This document shows, piece by piece, positions 1 to 8,541 of a stretch of 10,583 nt of DNA. The first letter of the stretch is position 1. Each line of letters starts with the position of its first letter. Origin of the DNA: an uncultured Bacteroidales bacterium. Its GTDB lineage: Bacteria > Bacteroidota > Bacteroidia > Bacteroidales > UBA932. The translations under genes and the position numbers were made by a program. The stretch covers positions 1-10,583 of the forward strand of contig CAJOJC010000043.1 of the NCBI GenBank assembly GCA_905234775.1, in the 5' to 3' direction. Under the pieces are notes generated by a model. It worked only from the letters and a program-made list of their open reading frames with translations, was not told the origin of the DNA and did no database searches.

Positions 1-27
1 TATGAATTATTACAAAAACCGCAAATA

Positions 28-1233
28 ATGAAAAAGATTGCTATGACTACGCCGATCGTCGAAATGGACGGCGACGAAATGACCAGGATCCTTTGGAAGA
101 TGATCAAGGATGAACTCATCCTCCCTTTCGTGGACCTGAAAACAGAGTACTATGACCTGGGCCTGCCCAACCGCGACGCCACATCCGACCAGGTAACCCT
201 GGACGCTGCCCTCGCGACCAAGAGGCTCGGAGTGGGCGTAAAGTGCGCCACCATCACCCCGAACGCCCAGCGTATGGAAGAGTACAAGCTCCACCAGATG
301 TGGAAGAGCCCGAACGGCACAATTCGTTCGACCCTCGACGGTACCGTCTTCCGCACCCCCATCACCATCCCTTCGATCCATCCGGCAGTCAAGTTCTGGA
401 AGAAGCCCATCACCATCGCCCGTCATGCCTACGGCGACGTCTACAAGAGCGTCGAGATCGTAGCCGATGAGCCCGGTGTAGCAAAACTCGTTTTCGAAGG
501 CGAATCAGGAAAGAAGCAGGAAGTAGTTGTCCAGGAGCTCAAGGGACCCGGCGTCCTTCAGGGCATGCACAACACAGACAAATCCATCCGCAGTTTCGCC
601 CACTCCTGCTTCCAGTACGCTCTCAGCCTTAAGCAGAGCATCTGGTTCGCAACAAAGGACACAATCTCCAAGAAATACGACGGCCGCTTCAAGGCTATCT
701 TCGAGGAAGTGTTCGCAGAGTACAAGGACCGCTTCGCAGAGGCCGGTATCGAGTACTTCTACACCCTTATCGACGACGCAGTCGCGCGCGTGATGCGCAG
801 CGAGGGCGGATTCATCTGGGCCTGCAAGAACTACGACGGCGACGTAATGTCCGATATGGTATCGACCGCCTTCGGTTCGCTCGCAATGATGACCTCCGTG
901 CTCGTCAGCCCGGACGGCAAGTACGAGTATGAAGCCGCTCACGGAACTGTCACCCGCCACTACTACAAGTATCTGCAGGGCGAGGAGACCTCTACCAACC
1001 CCATCGCTACCATCTTCGCATGGAGCGGCGCATTCCGCAAGAGGGGCGAGATGGACAACCTTCCCGAACTGATTAATTACGCCGACCAGCTCGAAGGCGC
1101 CTGCCTCGACACTCTGAACGACGGATTTGCGACCAAGGACCTCGGACTCATGGAGGGCATCACTCCTACCCAGCTCTCCTCGGCCCAGTTCCTCAAGGCC
1201 ATCCGCGAGAGACTCGAAAAGCGCCTGTCGTAA
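28..1233 (+). CDS. icd: NADP-dependent isocitrate dehydrogenase (IDH1-like, homodimeric)
   Basis: This enzyme oxidatively decarboxylates isocitrate to 2-oxoglutarate with NADP+ in the cytoplasmic TCA cycle. At 401 residues it has the length of the eukaryote-like type II NADP-IDH family and can be aligned by eye with human IDH1 almost throughout. Visible motifs are VEMDGDEMTRILW near the N-terminus, MWKSPNGTIR (substrate loop), ARHAYGDVY with Arg132 at the position of the human isocitrate-binding Arg132, YDGRFK, and GGFIWACKNYDGDVMSD. Asp249, Asp272 and Asp276 match the metal-binding Asp252, Asp275 and Asp279 of the human enzyme. EAAHGTVTRHY and STNPIATIFAW complete the cofactor side. The start at 28 is preceded by an A-rich stretch without a Shine-Dalgarno sequence; the ATG at 43 (Met6) is a possible alternative. 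A strong terminator follows, so it is probably the last or only gene of its transcript. Its promoter must lie mostly left of the window. Confidence 0.97.
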   Translation: MKKIAMTTPIVEMDGDEMTRILWKMIKDELILPFVDLKTEYYDLGLPNRDATSDQVTLDAALATKRLGVGVKCATITPNAQRMEEYKLHQMWKSPNGTIRSTLDGTVFRTPITIPSIHPAVKFWKKPITIARHAYGDVYKSVEIVADEPGVAKLVFEGESGKKQEVVVQELKGPGVLQGMHNTDKSIRSFAHSCFQYALSLKQSIWFATKDTISKKYDGRFKAIFEEVFAEYKDRFAEAGIEYFYTLIDDAVARVMRSEGGFIWACKNYDGDVMSDMVSTAFGSLAMMTSVLVSPDGKYEYEAAHGTVTRHYYKYLQGEETSTNPIATIFAWSGAFRKRGEMDNLPELINYADQLEGACLDTLNDGFATKDLGLMEGITPTQLSSAQFLKAIRERLEKRLS

Positions 1234-1252
1234 TTTTAGGCCCGATCTTGTT

Positions 1253-1286
1253 AAAGCCCCCAAGTTGACGCTTGGGGGTTTTAAAA
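1253..1286 (+). terminator. Rho-independent terminator after icd
   Basis: Positions 1257-1264 (CCCCCAAG) pair perfectly with 1271-1278 (CTTGGGGG) around a six-base loop. The stem extends to 12 pairs if one G-U wobble and three A-U pairs (1253-1255 with 1280-1282) are counted. A T-rich run follows. It lies 20 bases after the icd stop and separates icd from the receptor operon. Confidence 0.88.
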
Positions 1287-1301
1287 TTTTTAGTACATTT
1301 G
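1272..1301 (+). promoter_or_regulatory. Candidate Bacteroidota promoter of the receptor operon
   Basis: TACATTTG at 1294-1301 fits the Bacteroidota -7 consensus TAnnTTTG exactly. A TTG at 1272-1274 lies 19 bases upstream, at the expected -33 distance, inside the 3' arm of the icd terminator. The -7 element ends only four bases before the ATG at 1306, so initiation would fall at or next to the start codon. This is pattern matching; no transcription data were available. Confidence 0.5.
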
Positions 1302-1305
1302 AGGC

Positions 1306-4300
1306 ATGAAGAAATGGTTGGTAGTGGCCTCTTTGCTGCTGTTTTCGGCAGCATCTCTTTTAGCCCAGGGATCCTCCGCCCTCTACAGGGGCAAGTATCC
1401 AGTGATGTATCCGTTTAAATACAACGGACACGTCTTCTGGGATAAGAAGGAGTACACCCCAGGCAGTATAAGATACAACGGCAAGACCTACGACGAAGTC
1501 CTGCTCAATATTGACGCATACAAACAGGAAATCCAAATCATCCCTCCCGGGACCCGGTCTATAGTGGTCTTGTACCGCGACCAGATCGCATGGGTTAAAG
1601 TTGATGGAGAGCTCTATGTCAATCTCCAGTATCTCGGATGGGACGGGCTCCCCGCCGGTTTCTATAAAGTACTCAAAGACGGCCCCCAGCCTATCCTGTA
1701 TCGGGTTCAGAAGTATTTCACCTCTTCTACCGCCAATCAGAACCGTTTCGGAATCGGTTACTACGACCCCGACTACGATGCGAGCCTGATACATTTCTTT
1801 AGATTTGAGGAAGACTACTTCGTCCTGGCAGACGGCGCTCTTCAGAAAATTTCTAAAAACAAGTCGAAGAGACTGATCAGACAGGAGATCGCCGGGGATC
1901 CGCTTATCGCTCCCAGGCTGGATGTCTGGCGCTCGGATCCCAATCCTGAGGGAACTCTCAGCCAGGCCGAGCCTGTAAAAGAAGGGGCCGAGCTCCCCGC
2001 AGGCTATTTCAGCGAAGTCCAGGAAGATACGATTACCGTTCAGTACGGGGGCAGGCCTCAGACCGCATCCTACAAGAACAAAATCTACACTATCGGAGAA
2101 CAGAGCGCGAAAAAGAGCGCAAAAGTAACCGGTCGCGTAATCGAATTCGAGACGGATGATCCCCTACCCGGCGCAGTAGTCTTCGACGAGAATACCCAGA
2201 CGTACTGCACAACCGATTCGAAGGGATATTACAGCCTGGTACTCCCCAAGGGCGAGAATACGCTCCACTTCCTCTATGAGAGCAAAGAGGAGCTCGAGTT
2301 CCAGATAGACGTATTGGGCGACGGTTCCCTGGATGTCATGATGAACGACCAGGTGACTCTCCTTAAAGAAGCAGTCATCTCCGCCAACAGTATGGAGAAA
2401 CACCGTACTACCGCCCTCGGTATCGAGTCTATCAGTACCCGTTTCATGGGAAAGATTCCCAGCGCCTTCGGCGAGGGCGATGTGGTAAGGGCCGTTCTCA
2501 CCCTCCCCGGCATCAAGTCGGTGGGAGAAGCGTCGGGCGGATTCAACGTACGAGGCGGTTCTGCCGGCGAAAACCTGATTCTCTTCAACGAGAATACCAT
2601 CTACAACCCCAGCCACCTCTTCGGTATTTTTTCCGCCTTCAACCCGGATATAGTCAGCGGAGTTGACGTCTACAAGTCTTCAGTCCCCGCAGAATACGGA
2701 GGCAGGCTCTCTTCTGTGATGAAAGTTACCTCGAAGGAGGGAGATCCCCAGAAAGTACGCGGATCGCTCGGACTCGGAGTTCTTACCAGCAGAATCGAGC
2801 TCGAGGGACCGATGGTCAAAGATAAAACTACGCTGGTAGTAGGAGCCCGTGCCACATACTCCGACTGGATTCTTAAGCGGCTTCCTTCCAACAGTTCATA
2901 TGCGGGGGCAGAAGCCGGCTTCTTCGACGTGAACGCCGGAGTCACACACCGCTTCACTCCCTCAGACAATCTCCAGCTATCGTTCTACTTCGCCCACGAC
3001 CGCTTCAATCTGGCAGACAACGTATCCAACAACTACGCAAACCTCAACGGATCTATTATCTACCGACACAAAGGAATAGACTCCCCTTCATGGCAGTTAG
3101 CCGCCGGATACGACCGTTATACCAACCAGACAGGCGACCATTCATGGCCTTACGCAGCATACGACCTTACGACCCAAATTAATCAGACCTTCCTGAAGGG
3201 ATGGTGGAAAAACACCTTCGACCGCCACGAGATCAGTTTCGGCGGCCAGGTAATCGGCTATCTGATGGAACCTGGTATCAGGGAGCCTTACGGCGAGTAC
3301 TCCGTTCTCAACGACAGGCTGCCCCAGGAAAAGGGCCTGGAGCCGGCAATATTCGCTTCCGACCTGTTCAAGATTTCCGACGAATGGTCGGTAGAAGCCG
3401 GAGCGCGCGTGCTTGGCTTTGTGTCGCTGAAAGACCATAAGTTCTACGCCGGACCGGAGCTGCGCCTTTCCGGTAAGTATTCCCCTACCGAGACTCTTTC
3501 ACTCAAGGCCGGCTTCAATTCCATGAGGCAGAACATCCATCTCATCTCGAATACTTCGGGTATCTCCCCCATGGACACCTGGAAGTTGTCCGACTCTCAG
3601 ATAAAGCCTGCCGACGGATGGCAGGGCTCAGCCGGTATCTACTGGACCCTGATAAGTTGGGGCCTCGATTTCTCGGCCGAAGCCTACTGGAAGCAGTCTC
3701 GGAACGGACTTGACTACCGCGCCGGAGCGGAGCTCGCCATGAACGAGAAACTGGCCGAAGACCTGATCCCTATCCGAACAAAGGCATACGGCGCCGAGTT
3801 CATGGTGAAAAAGCCCACCGGCAAGGTGACCGGCTGGCTGTCTTACACCTACTCCCGCGCCCTGTTCCGCGAGATGTACGACCGTGGAGTCGAGACTATC
3901 GCCGGAGGCGACTGGTACAACGCTCCCTATGACAAGCCCCACGAATTCAAGCTAGTTGGCAACTGGGCGATGACACACCGCTTCAGCTTCTCCCTCAACA
4001 TGGACTATTCTACCGGACGCCCTGTGACCGTGCCGGTCGGAACATACTACTACAAGGGCGGTTTCCGCATCGCATACAGCGACAGGAATATCCACCGCAT
4101 CCCCGACTACTTCAGGGTCGATCTTGCTTTCAACGTAGATCCCGGACACTACCTGAAGGCTATCGCCCACTCCACCATCACCCTCGGTGTTTACAACGTT
4201 CTCGGGCGGAAGAATCCTTATTCCGTCTATTTCATCGCAGACAACAACGGTCGTATGCACGGCCACATGCTCTCGATCTTCTCTACGCCCGTTCCCTACC

Positions 4301-4323
4301 TCAACTTCAATATCCTATTCTGA
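1306..4323 (+). CDS. TonB-dependent outer membrane receptor with carboxypeptidase-regulatory-like domain and N-terminal extension
   Basis: This is a probable outer-membrane active transporter or assembly platform powered by TonB-ExbBD; the substrate is unknown. Domains in order are a signal peptide (about residues 1-20, ending LLAQ), an extra N-terminal region (about 25-200), and a carboxypeptidase-D-regulatory-like beta-sandwich (about 273-350, KVTGRVIEF then DPLPGAVV, a glycine-tyrosine-rich turn and LPKGENTLHF). The plug follows (about 355-475, with VVRAVLTLPGI, GGFNVRGGSAGENL and VDVYKSSVPAEYGGRLSSVM), then a beta-barrel to residue 1005. The C-terminus YLNFNILF ends in Phe, as expected for BamA-inserted barrels. 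At 1005 residues it is longer than many receptors of this class because of the N-terminal region. The start is set by the signal peptide. It is the first gene of an operon with the next two genes and overlaps the second by one base. It lacks an obvious SusC-type signature, and its partner is DUF4249 rather than SusD. Confidence 0.93.
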   Translation: MKKWLVVASLLLFSAASLLAQGSSALYRGKYPVMYPFKYNGHVFWDKKEYTPGSIRYNGKTYDEVLLNIDAYKQEIQIIPPGTRSIVVLYRDQIAWVKVDGELYVNLQYLGWDGLPAGFYKVLKDGPQPILYRVQKYFTSSTANQNRFGIGYYDPDYDASLIHFFRFEEDYFVLADGALQKISKNKSKRLIRQEIAGDPLIAPRLDVWRSDPNPEGTLSQAEPVKEGAELPAGYFSEVQEDTITVQYGGRPQTASYKNKIYTIGEQSAKKSAKVTGRVIEFETDDPLPGAVVFDENTQTYCTTDSKGYYSLVLPKGENTLHFLYESKEELEFQIDVLGDGSLDVMMNDQVTLLKEAVISANSMEKHRTTALGIESISTRFMGKIPSAFGEGDVVRAVLTLPGIKSVGEASGGFNVRGGSAGENLILFNENTIYNPSHLFGIFSAFNPDIVSGVDVYKSSVPAEYGGRLSSVMKVTSKEGDPQKVRGSLGLGVLTSRIELEGPMVKDKTTLVVGARATYSDWILKRLPSNSSYAGAEAGFFDVNAGVTHRFTPSDNLQLSFYFAHDRFNLADNVSNNYANLNGSIIYRHKGIDSPSWQLAAGYDRYTNQTGDHSWPYAAYDLTTQINQTFLKGWWKNTFDRHEISFGGQVIGYLMEPGIREPYGEYSVLNDRLPQEKGLEPAIFASDLFKISDEWSVEAGARVLGFVSLKDHKFYAGPELRLSGKYSPTETLSLKAGFNSMRQNIHLISNTSGISPMDTWKLSDSQIKPADGWQGSAGIYWTLISWGLDFSAEAYWKQSRNGLDYRAGAELAMNEKLAEDLIPIRTKAYGAEFMVKKPTGKVTGWLSYTYSRALFREMYDRGVETIAGGDWYNAPYDKPHEFKLVGNWAMTHRFSFSLNMDYSTGRPVTVPVGTYYYKGGFRIAYSDRNIHRIPDYFRVDLAFNVDPGHYLKAIAHSTITLGVYNVLGRKNPYSVYFIADNNGRMHGHMLSIFSTPVPYLNFNILF

Positions 4324-5444
4324 TGAAACGCCTGTCATTACTTATCATACTATTGAGCGCCGTCTCATGTGTTTATGACTACCCGATCCCGGCTGTAGAG
4401 GGGGCGGAGAACTCGTTGGTGTTCGACGGAAGTATCGTAGTTGGCGGCATGGCGAAACTTGAAGTGAGCAGAATCACCCCCACCAGCGGAAACGCATCCG
4501 GCGAGGAAGTATCGCTTACCGATTGGTGGGTCGAAAACGAGGACGGAACCGTATACCATATGAACGCCCTGGGGACGGTAGATCTGACATTGGCTCCCTT
4601 TGATAAACAGTACAGGATGGTGGCCCGTTGTGAAGGAAAAACCTATTATTCTCCTCTACAAAGCCCCGTTGCCGCTCCTCAGATAGACAGTCTTACTTTC
4701 TCTTCAGATTTCAACACTGTCTACTGCAATGTTTCCCTGCAACAAGACACTACGGTAAGCAAATACGTAGCTCTGTCGTTCGAGGAAATCTGGAACTTCC
4801 ACGCCGACTTCGAGAAGAGGTTCGACGTGACCAGCAAAGAAAACAAAGATGGAACTATAACGTATTCAGTCATCGAACTAGATTATCCGGATTATTCCCA
4901 TTACTGGTGCTGGACACGCAGAAAAGCTTCTGCCGATATCCTTATCGATATGGGCATTCTTGGCGGACAGGCAATCAGTTACCCCGTCAACAAGTTCAAC
5001 TCGACCAACAACCGCAACCACCGCGAGTACCATCTGAAGGTGACGGCCCGCAGCCTCAGCGAGATCGAATACCGCTATAGCCATTCGTTAATCTCTCAGG
5101 AAGGCGGATTGAATCTTTTCACTCCCAACCCGGGAGAAATTGTAGGCAATGTAGCATGCCAGGAGGATCCGTCCGAACATGTCTACGGTTATGTTTCGAC
5201 TTCAGCCAGTACAAGTATTGAAGAATCGCTTGACAACAGATACCTCCGGTTTTCCGATCCAGGCACGTCCGATTTTATTGTTCCATCGCCAACGGTAGAA
5301 CTATCTTGGTATATCGACGCCGGTTACTGGCCTATTAAAAGAGTTAAGCGCGGCGAGGAGATTCCCATCGGCTGGGGCGAGCTTCGCTGCATAGACTGCA
5401 TATTGGCGGGAGGCACTCTCGAAAAACCCGATTTTTCCGAATAA
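4323..5444 (+). CDS. DUF4249 family lipoprotein
   Basis: This 373-residue secreted protein belongs, by sequence resemblance, to the DUF4249 family, which is found in Bacteroidota next to TonB-dependent receptors. No biochemical role is established for the family. The N-terminus has a short hydrophobic segment followed by SAVSC, a passable lipobox with Cys16 as the lipidated residue. An N-terminal beta-rich region follows, including SLVFDGSIVVGGMAKLEVSR. The C-terminal signature CIDCILAGGTLEKPDF has a CxxC pair (Cys356, Cys359) and the GGT-x-x-KP end typical of the family. The ATG overlaps the TGA of the receptor gene (TGATGA context, one shared base), which suggests translational coupling and matched expression. 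By analogy with SusD it could be a surface partner of the receptor, but that is inference. Confidence 0.88.
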   Translation: MKRLSLLIILLSAVSCVYDYPIPAVEGAENSLVFDGSIVVGGMAKLEVSRITPTSGNASGEEVSLTDWWVENEDGTVYHMNALGTVDLTLAPFDKQYRMVARCEGKTYYSPLQSPVAAPQIDSLTFSSDFNTVYCNVSLQQDTTVSKYVALSFEEIWNFHADFEKRFDVTSKENKDGTITYSVIELDYPDYSHYWCWTRRKASADILIDMGILGGQAISYPVNKFNSTNNRNHREYHLKVTARSLSEIEYRYSHSLISQEGGLNLFTPNPGEIVGNVACQEDPSEHVYGYVSTSASTSIEESLDNRYLRFSDPGTSDFIVPSPTVELSWYIDAGYWPIKRVKRGEEIPIGWGELRCIDCILAGGTLEKPDFSE

Positions 5445-5449
5445 CGCTT

Positions 5450-7051
5450 ATGAAAAGACATCTGCTTACCGTTATTTTCAGTCTTCTTTGGACGTTGTCT
5501 TTTGCGGCGACGGAAAGGGTTTTTGTGCTTACGGACCGCGGCGCATATCTATGCGGAGACAGGATCTGGTGTTCCCTGTACTGTGTCGATGAAAACGGCG
5601 GGCTTTCTTCACAAAGCGCCATAGCCTATCTTGAACTCGTTTCTACGGAAGGAACCGAAGCCGAGGCCAAGATAGCCCTGTTCGAGGGCAGAGGGGCCGG
5701 AGAATTCCCGATTCCCGCCAACACTCCTACCGGTAACTACAGGCTGATGGCCTATACTACCCTCGAAGGCGGCGAACAGTCTATGTTGGGCTCTCGCCTT
5801 ATCTCCGTCTACAATCCATGGTCGCTCGCCAGGGTTAAGGACGGTGTCGCGACCGGCCGAAAAGCCGAACCGGCGCTCCTTCAGGACTGCCGCGAAGGCA
5901 TCAGCCTTCAGGTTCAGGAAACAGTCAGTCCCGGAGAAAAGTTCAATCTTTTCCTGAGGGGATCCGAATCAGACTTGACCGTATCAGTCTTCCACGAAGA
6001 CGGTCTCTCACAGCTTCCCAACGGGACTCTTGCCGAATTCCTTGGTGAATTCCCTGTCTCTGCCGAAGCCGGAGGTCAGGCCGAATACGACGGTGAGGTT
6101 ATTCGCGGAAGCGTCCTTAATGCCGGGACAGACGGGAAGGCTATCCTCTCCTCTTCAGGCTCCAGCGCAGATATCTATGTCAGCCCTATCGGAGAAGATC
6201 TCTCCATCCAGTTCCAGACAGACAACCTATACGGAGACCGCGAACTCGTCTGCGAGATGATCGATGCAGGCGACAATATCCGTATCCTGCTCTCCTCGCC
6301 TTTCCAGCGCCCGTCCGCAGGCGATCTTCCAGCCCTCTGCCTGGATGAATCTCAGCGCGAGGCGATTGCCGCGGGAATGCGCGCCGCAGGAGCCCAATAT
6401 ATCTCCGACACCCTCGTACGCTTCCTGCCGCGCCGCGAAGACCGCTTCCTGCGCCCGGAAGACATGACCCGCATCCATCTGGACGATTACAATCGCTTCC
6501 CCACCATCCAGGAGATAGTGGTGGAGATTCTACCAATGGTCCGCATCCGTAAACACTACGGGAAAAAGCAGGTCGAACTTGCCGTTCCCGACGGGGCAAC
6601 TTCACGGCTGGTCTTCATGGACCACATCCTGGTGATGATGGACGGAGTCGTTATCCCCGATTTCGACCTGCTTCTGCCCCTCGACGCTATGCTCTTCGAC
6701 GACGTTTACTACTTCAACGGACGCATAGTGATCGGAACAGCCACCTTCAACGGAGCTATCAACTTCGTCAGCAAGAAAAATTACGTCACTGCCCTCGATT
6801 TCCCGAGCAGCGTCTGCGTGGTAGACTATAAGGGAACGCGTTATCCTGTCGCTTATCTTGGAGACGCGCCCTCTAAGGAAGATCCGAGACAGCTCCTTTA
6901 CTGGCATCCAGCCCTCCTCCATGAGGAAGGAGACAGCGAGCGCGTAGTCCTGACTGCGCCCGACTATCCCGGCCGCTTCTGCGTCGTGGCTGAAGGCCTT
7001 ACGCCAGACGGCAGGGCGGTAAGGGCCGTCGCCCACTTTGAAGTGCGATAA
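5450..7051 (+). CDS. Secreted protein with MG2-like domain and barrel-less plug-like domain
   Basis: This 533-residue exported protein has a signal peptide (about residues 1-20, ending SFAA). Residues 22-122 resemble the MG2 macroglobulin fold seen in Bacteroidota surface proteins (RVFVLTDRGAYLCGDRIW, then an aromatic-rich strand, PTGNYRLMAYT). The middle has no feature I can name. Residues 345-450 resemble a TonB-receptor plug: DDYNRFPTIQEIVVEILP, a predicted strand pair, VMMDGVVIPDFDLLLPLDAM, then VYYFNGRIVIGTATFNGAINFVSKKN. No beta-barrel follows, and the last 80 residues look like another beta domain. It is the third gene of the receptor operon, five bases after the DUF4249 stop, so a joint envelope function is likely. 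Proteins of this general type are known in the phylum but have no settled function. The domain calls are by eye and would need a profile search. Confidence 0.8.
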   Translation: MKRHLLTVIFSLLWTLSFAATERVFVLTDRGAYLCGDRIWCSLYCVDENGGLSSQSAIAYLELVSTEGTEAEAKIALFEGRGAGEFPIPANTPTGNYRLMAYTTLEGGEQSMLGSRLISVYNPWSLARVKDGVATGRKAEPALLQDCREGISLQVQETVSPGEKFNLFLRGSESDLTVSVFHEDGLSQLPNGTLAEFLGEFPVSAEAGGQAEYDGEVIRGSVLNAGTDGKAILSSSGSSADIYVSPIGEDLSIQFQTDNLYGDRELVCEMIDAGDNIRILLSSPFQRPSAGDLPALCLDESQREAIAAGMRAAGAQYISDTLVRFLPRREDRFLRPEDMTRIHLDDYNRFPTIQEIVVEILPMVRIRKHYGKKQVELAVPDGATSRLVFMDHILVMMDGVVIPDFDLLLPLDAMLFDDVYYFNGRIVIGTATFNGAINFVSKKNYVTALDFPSSVCVVDYKGTRYPVAYLGDAPSKEDPRQLLYWHPALLHEEGDSERVVLTAPDYPGRFCVVAEGLTPDGRAVRAVAHFEVR

Positions 7052-7053
7052 TT

Positions 7054-7076
7054 CACAAGTTTTCCGTAACTTTGTG
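7054..7076 (+). promoter_or_regulatory. Candidate aspA promoter (-7 element) overlapping an imperfect inverted repeat
   Basis: TAACTTTG at 7067-7074 matches the Bacteroidota -7 consensus TAnnTTTG exactly and lies 22 bases before the aspA ATG, leaving a short A-rich leader without a Shine-Dalgarno sequence. No convincing TTG lies at the usual -33 distance; the TTTG at 7037-7040 is too far upstream. The element overlaps an imperfect inverted repeat, CACAAGTT (7054-7061) against AACTTTGTG (7068-7076), with one bulged base. The repeat could be an operator or a weak terminator for the preceding operon. Confidence 0.5.
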
Positions 7077-7096
7077 GAATAAATAACGCGATATTT

Positions 7097-8509
7097 ATGT
7101 CCGAACAGAAATTCAGGGTCGAATCAGACCTTCTCGGCGAACTCAACGTTCCCGCAGACGCCTACTACGGTGTCCAGACTCAAAGAGCCCTCGATAATTA
7201 TAAGATCTCTACCACACATATGCTCGATTACCCCGAGTATATCATCGCAATCGCATATGTGAAGATGGCCGCGGCGGAAGCCAACGCCCGTCTGGGTGTG
7301 CTCGACCGTAAGATCGCAGACGCAATCGTAGCCGCCTGCAAGGAAATCGTAGAGGGCAAGTTCCACGACCAGTTCCCTGTAGACATGATGCAGGGCGGTG
7401 CCGGAACTTCGGTCAACATGAACGCCAACGAGGTGATCGCCAACCGCGCCCTCGAGCTCATGGGCCACAAAAAGGGCGAGTACCAGTTCTGCTCCCCCAA
7501 TGACCATGTCAACTGCGCCCAGAGTACCAACGACGCCTACCCTACCGCTTTCCGCTATACCTTCGTAAGGATGGACAGGAAGCTCCAGGCTTCGCTCCAG
7601 CAGCTCATCGACGCCTTCCGCGCAAAGGGCGAAGAGTTCAAGGACATAATCAAGATGGGCCGCACCCAGCTCCAGGATGCAGTTCCTATGACCTCAGGTC
7701 AGGAATTCAACGCTTTCGCCGACAACCTCGAAGAGGAACTCGCGAACCTTACCCGTAACGCCGTTCTTCTGAAAGAAATCAATATGGGTGGAACCGCCAT
7801 CGGAACCGGCCTTAACGCTGTTCCCGGCTTTGCCGAGCTCTGCACCAAGCTCCTTTCCGAGTTCTCCGGTGACGACTTCTCCGTAGCGGCCGACCTGGTC
7901 GAGGCTACGCCTGATACGGGAGCATACGTAAGCTACTCCGCTGCCCTCAAGCGCCTTGCCGTGAAGCTCTCGAAGACCTGCAACGACCTTCGCCTCATGG
8001 CTTCCGGTCCGCGCTGCGGCCTCGGAGAGATTAATCTCCCGCCCATGGCCCCGGGTTCCTCGATCATGCCCGGAAAGGTCAACCCGGTTATACCCGAAGT
8101 TACTAACCAGGTATGCTTCAAGGTGATAGGAAACGACACCTGCGTCACCTTCGCCGCCGAGGCCGGCCAGCTCCAGCTCAACGTGATGGAGCCCGTCATC
8201 GCCCAGAGTATCCTCGAGAGCCAGACCTGGCTCATGCATGCGATGGACACCCTCCGCGTGAAATGTATCAACGGAATTACCGTCAACGCAGAACACTGCT
8301 ACGAGATGGTTAAGAATTCGATCGGTATCGTTACCGCCCTGAATCCTTACATCGGCTACAAGACCTCTACCAAAGTTGCCAAGGAAGCCCTTGCGACCGG
8401 TCGAAGCGTCTACGATCTGGTCCTGGAACACGGCTACATGTCGAAGGAAAAGCTCGACGAAGCCCTCGATCCCGCGGCCATGACCGCCTCACACGAACTT
8501 TTGAAATAG
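7097..8509 (+). CDS. aspA: Aspartate ammonia-lyase (aspartase)
   Basis: This cytoplasmic enzyme reversibly deaminates L-aspartate to fumarate and ammonia, feeding aspartate into the reductive TCA branch and fumarate respiration used by anaerobic Bacteroidota. The 470 residues can be aligned along their length with E. coli AspA. Motifs include EDLLG-like [17 protein letters not shown] at the N-terminus, [10 protein letters not shown] (residues 100-109), NDHVN then QSTNDAYPT (135-149), TAIGTGLN, and the fumarase/aspartase superfamily signature [11 protein letters not shown] (320-330), the flexible loop with the catalytic serine. The discriminating motif is [10 protein letters not shown] at 188-197: Gln191 replaces the His of the GRTHLQDA motif of class II fumarase, supporting aspartase over FumC. 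It appears to be a single-gene unit, with a -7 element upstream and a hairpin terminator three bases after the stop. Confidence 0.95.
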   Translation: MSEQKFRVESDLLGELNVPADAYYGVQTQRALDNYKISTTHMLDYPEYIIAIAYVKMAAAEANARLGVLDRKIADAIVAACKEIVEGKFHDQFPVDMMQGGAGTSVNMNANEVIANRALELMGHKKGEYQFCSPNDHVNCAQSTNDAYPTAFRYTFVRMDRKLQASLQQLIDAFRAKGEEFKDIIKMGRTQLQDAVPMTSGQEFNAFADNLEEELANLTRNAVLLKEINMGGTAIGTGLNAVPGFAELCTKLLSEFSGDDFSVAADLVEATPDTGAYVSYSAALKRLAVKLSKTCNDLRLMASGPRCGLGEINLPPMAPGSSIMPGKVNPVIPEVTNQVCFKVIGNDTCVTFAAEAGQLQLNVMEPVIAQSILESQTWLMHAMDTLRVKCINGITVNAEHCYEMVKNSIGIVTALNPYIGYKTSTKVAKEALATGRSVYDLVLEHGYMSKEKLDEALDPAAMTASHELLK

Positions 8510-8511
8510 TC

Positions 8512-8541
8512 ATGCCCGGCCACGACCGGGCATCTTATTCT
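8512..8541 (+). terminator. Rho-independent terminator after aspA
   Basis: ATGCCCGG (8512-8519) and CCGGGCAT (8526-8533) form a perfect eight-pair GC-rich stem with a six-base loop (CCACGA), followed by a T-rich tract (8534-8542). It begins just after the aspA stop at 8509. The T tract runs directly into the TPP riboswitch. Confidence 0.85.

Noticed and set aside
505..1263. Long minus-strand reading frame opposite icd
   Set aside because: It is a shadow of the icd codons in a GC-rich gene. It has no domain, and icd is secure.
2164..2616. Minus-strand frame of 150 residues inside the receptor gene
   Set aside because: The plus-strand translation here is clearly regulatory-like domain and plug; the antisense frame has no signal or motif.
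7694..8431. Minus-strand frame of 245 residues opposite aspA
   Set aside because: It is the antisense shadow of a highly conserved enzyme gene, with no recognisable protein features.
7097..8509. Class II fumarase (fumC) as the identity of this gene
   Set aside because: Gln191 in GRTQLQDA replaces the fumarase His, and the overall match is to AspA, including the NDHVN and GTGLN regions.
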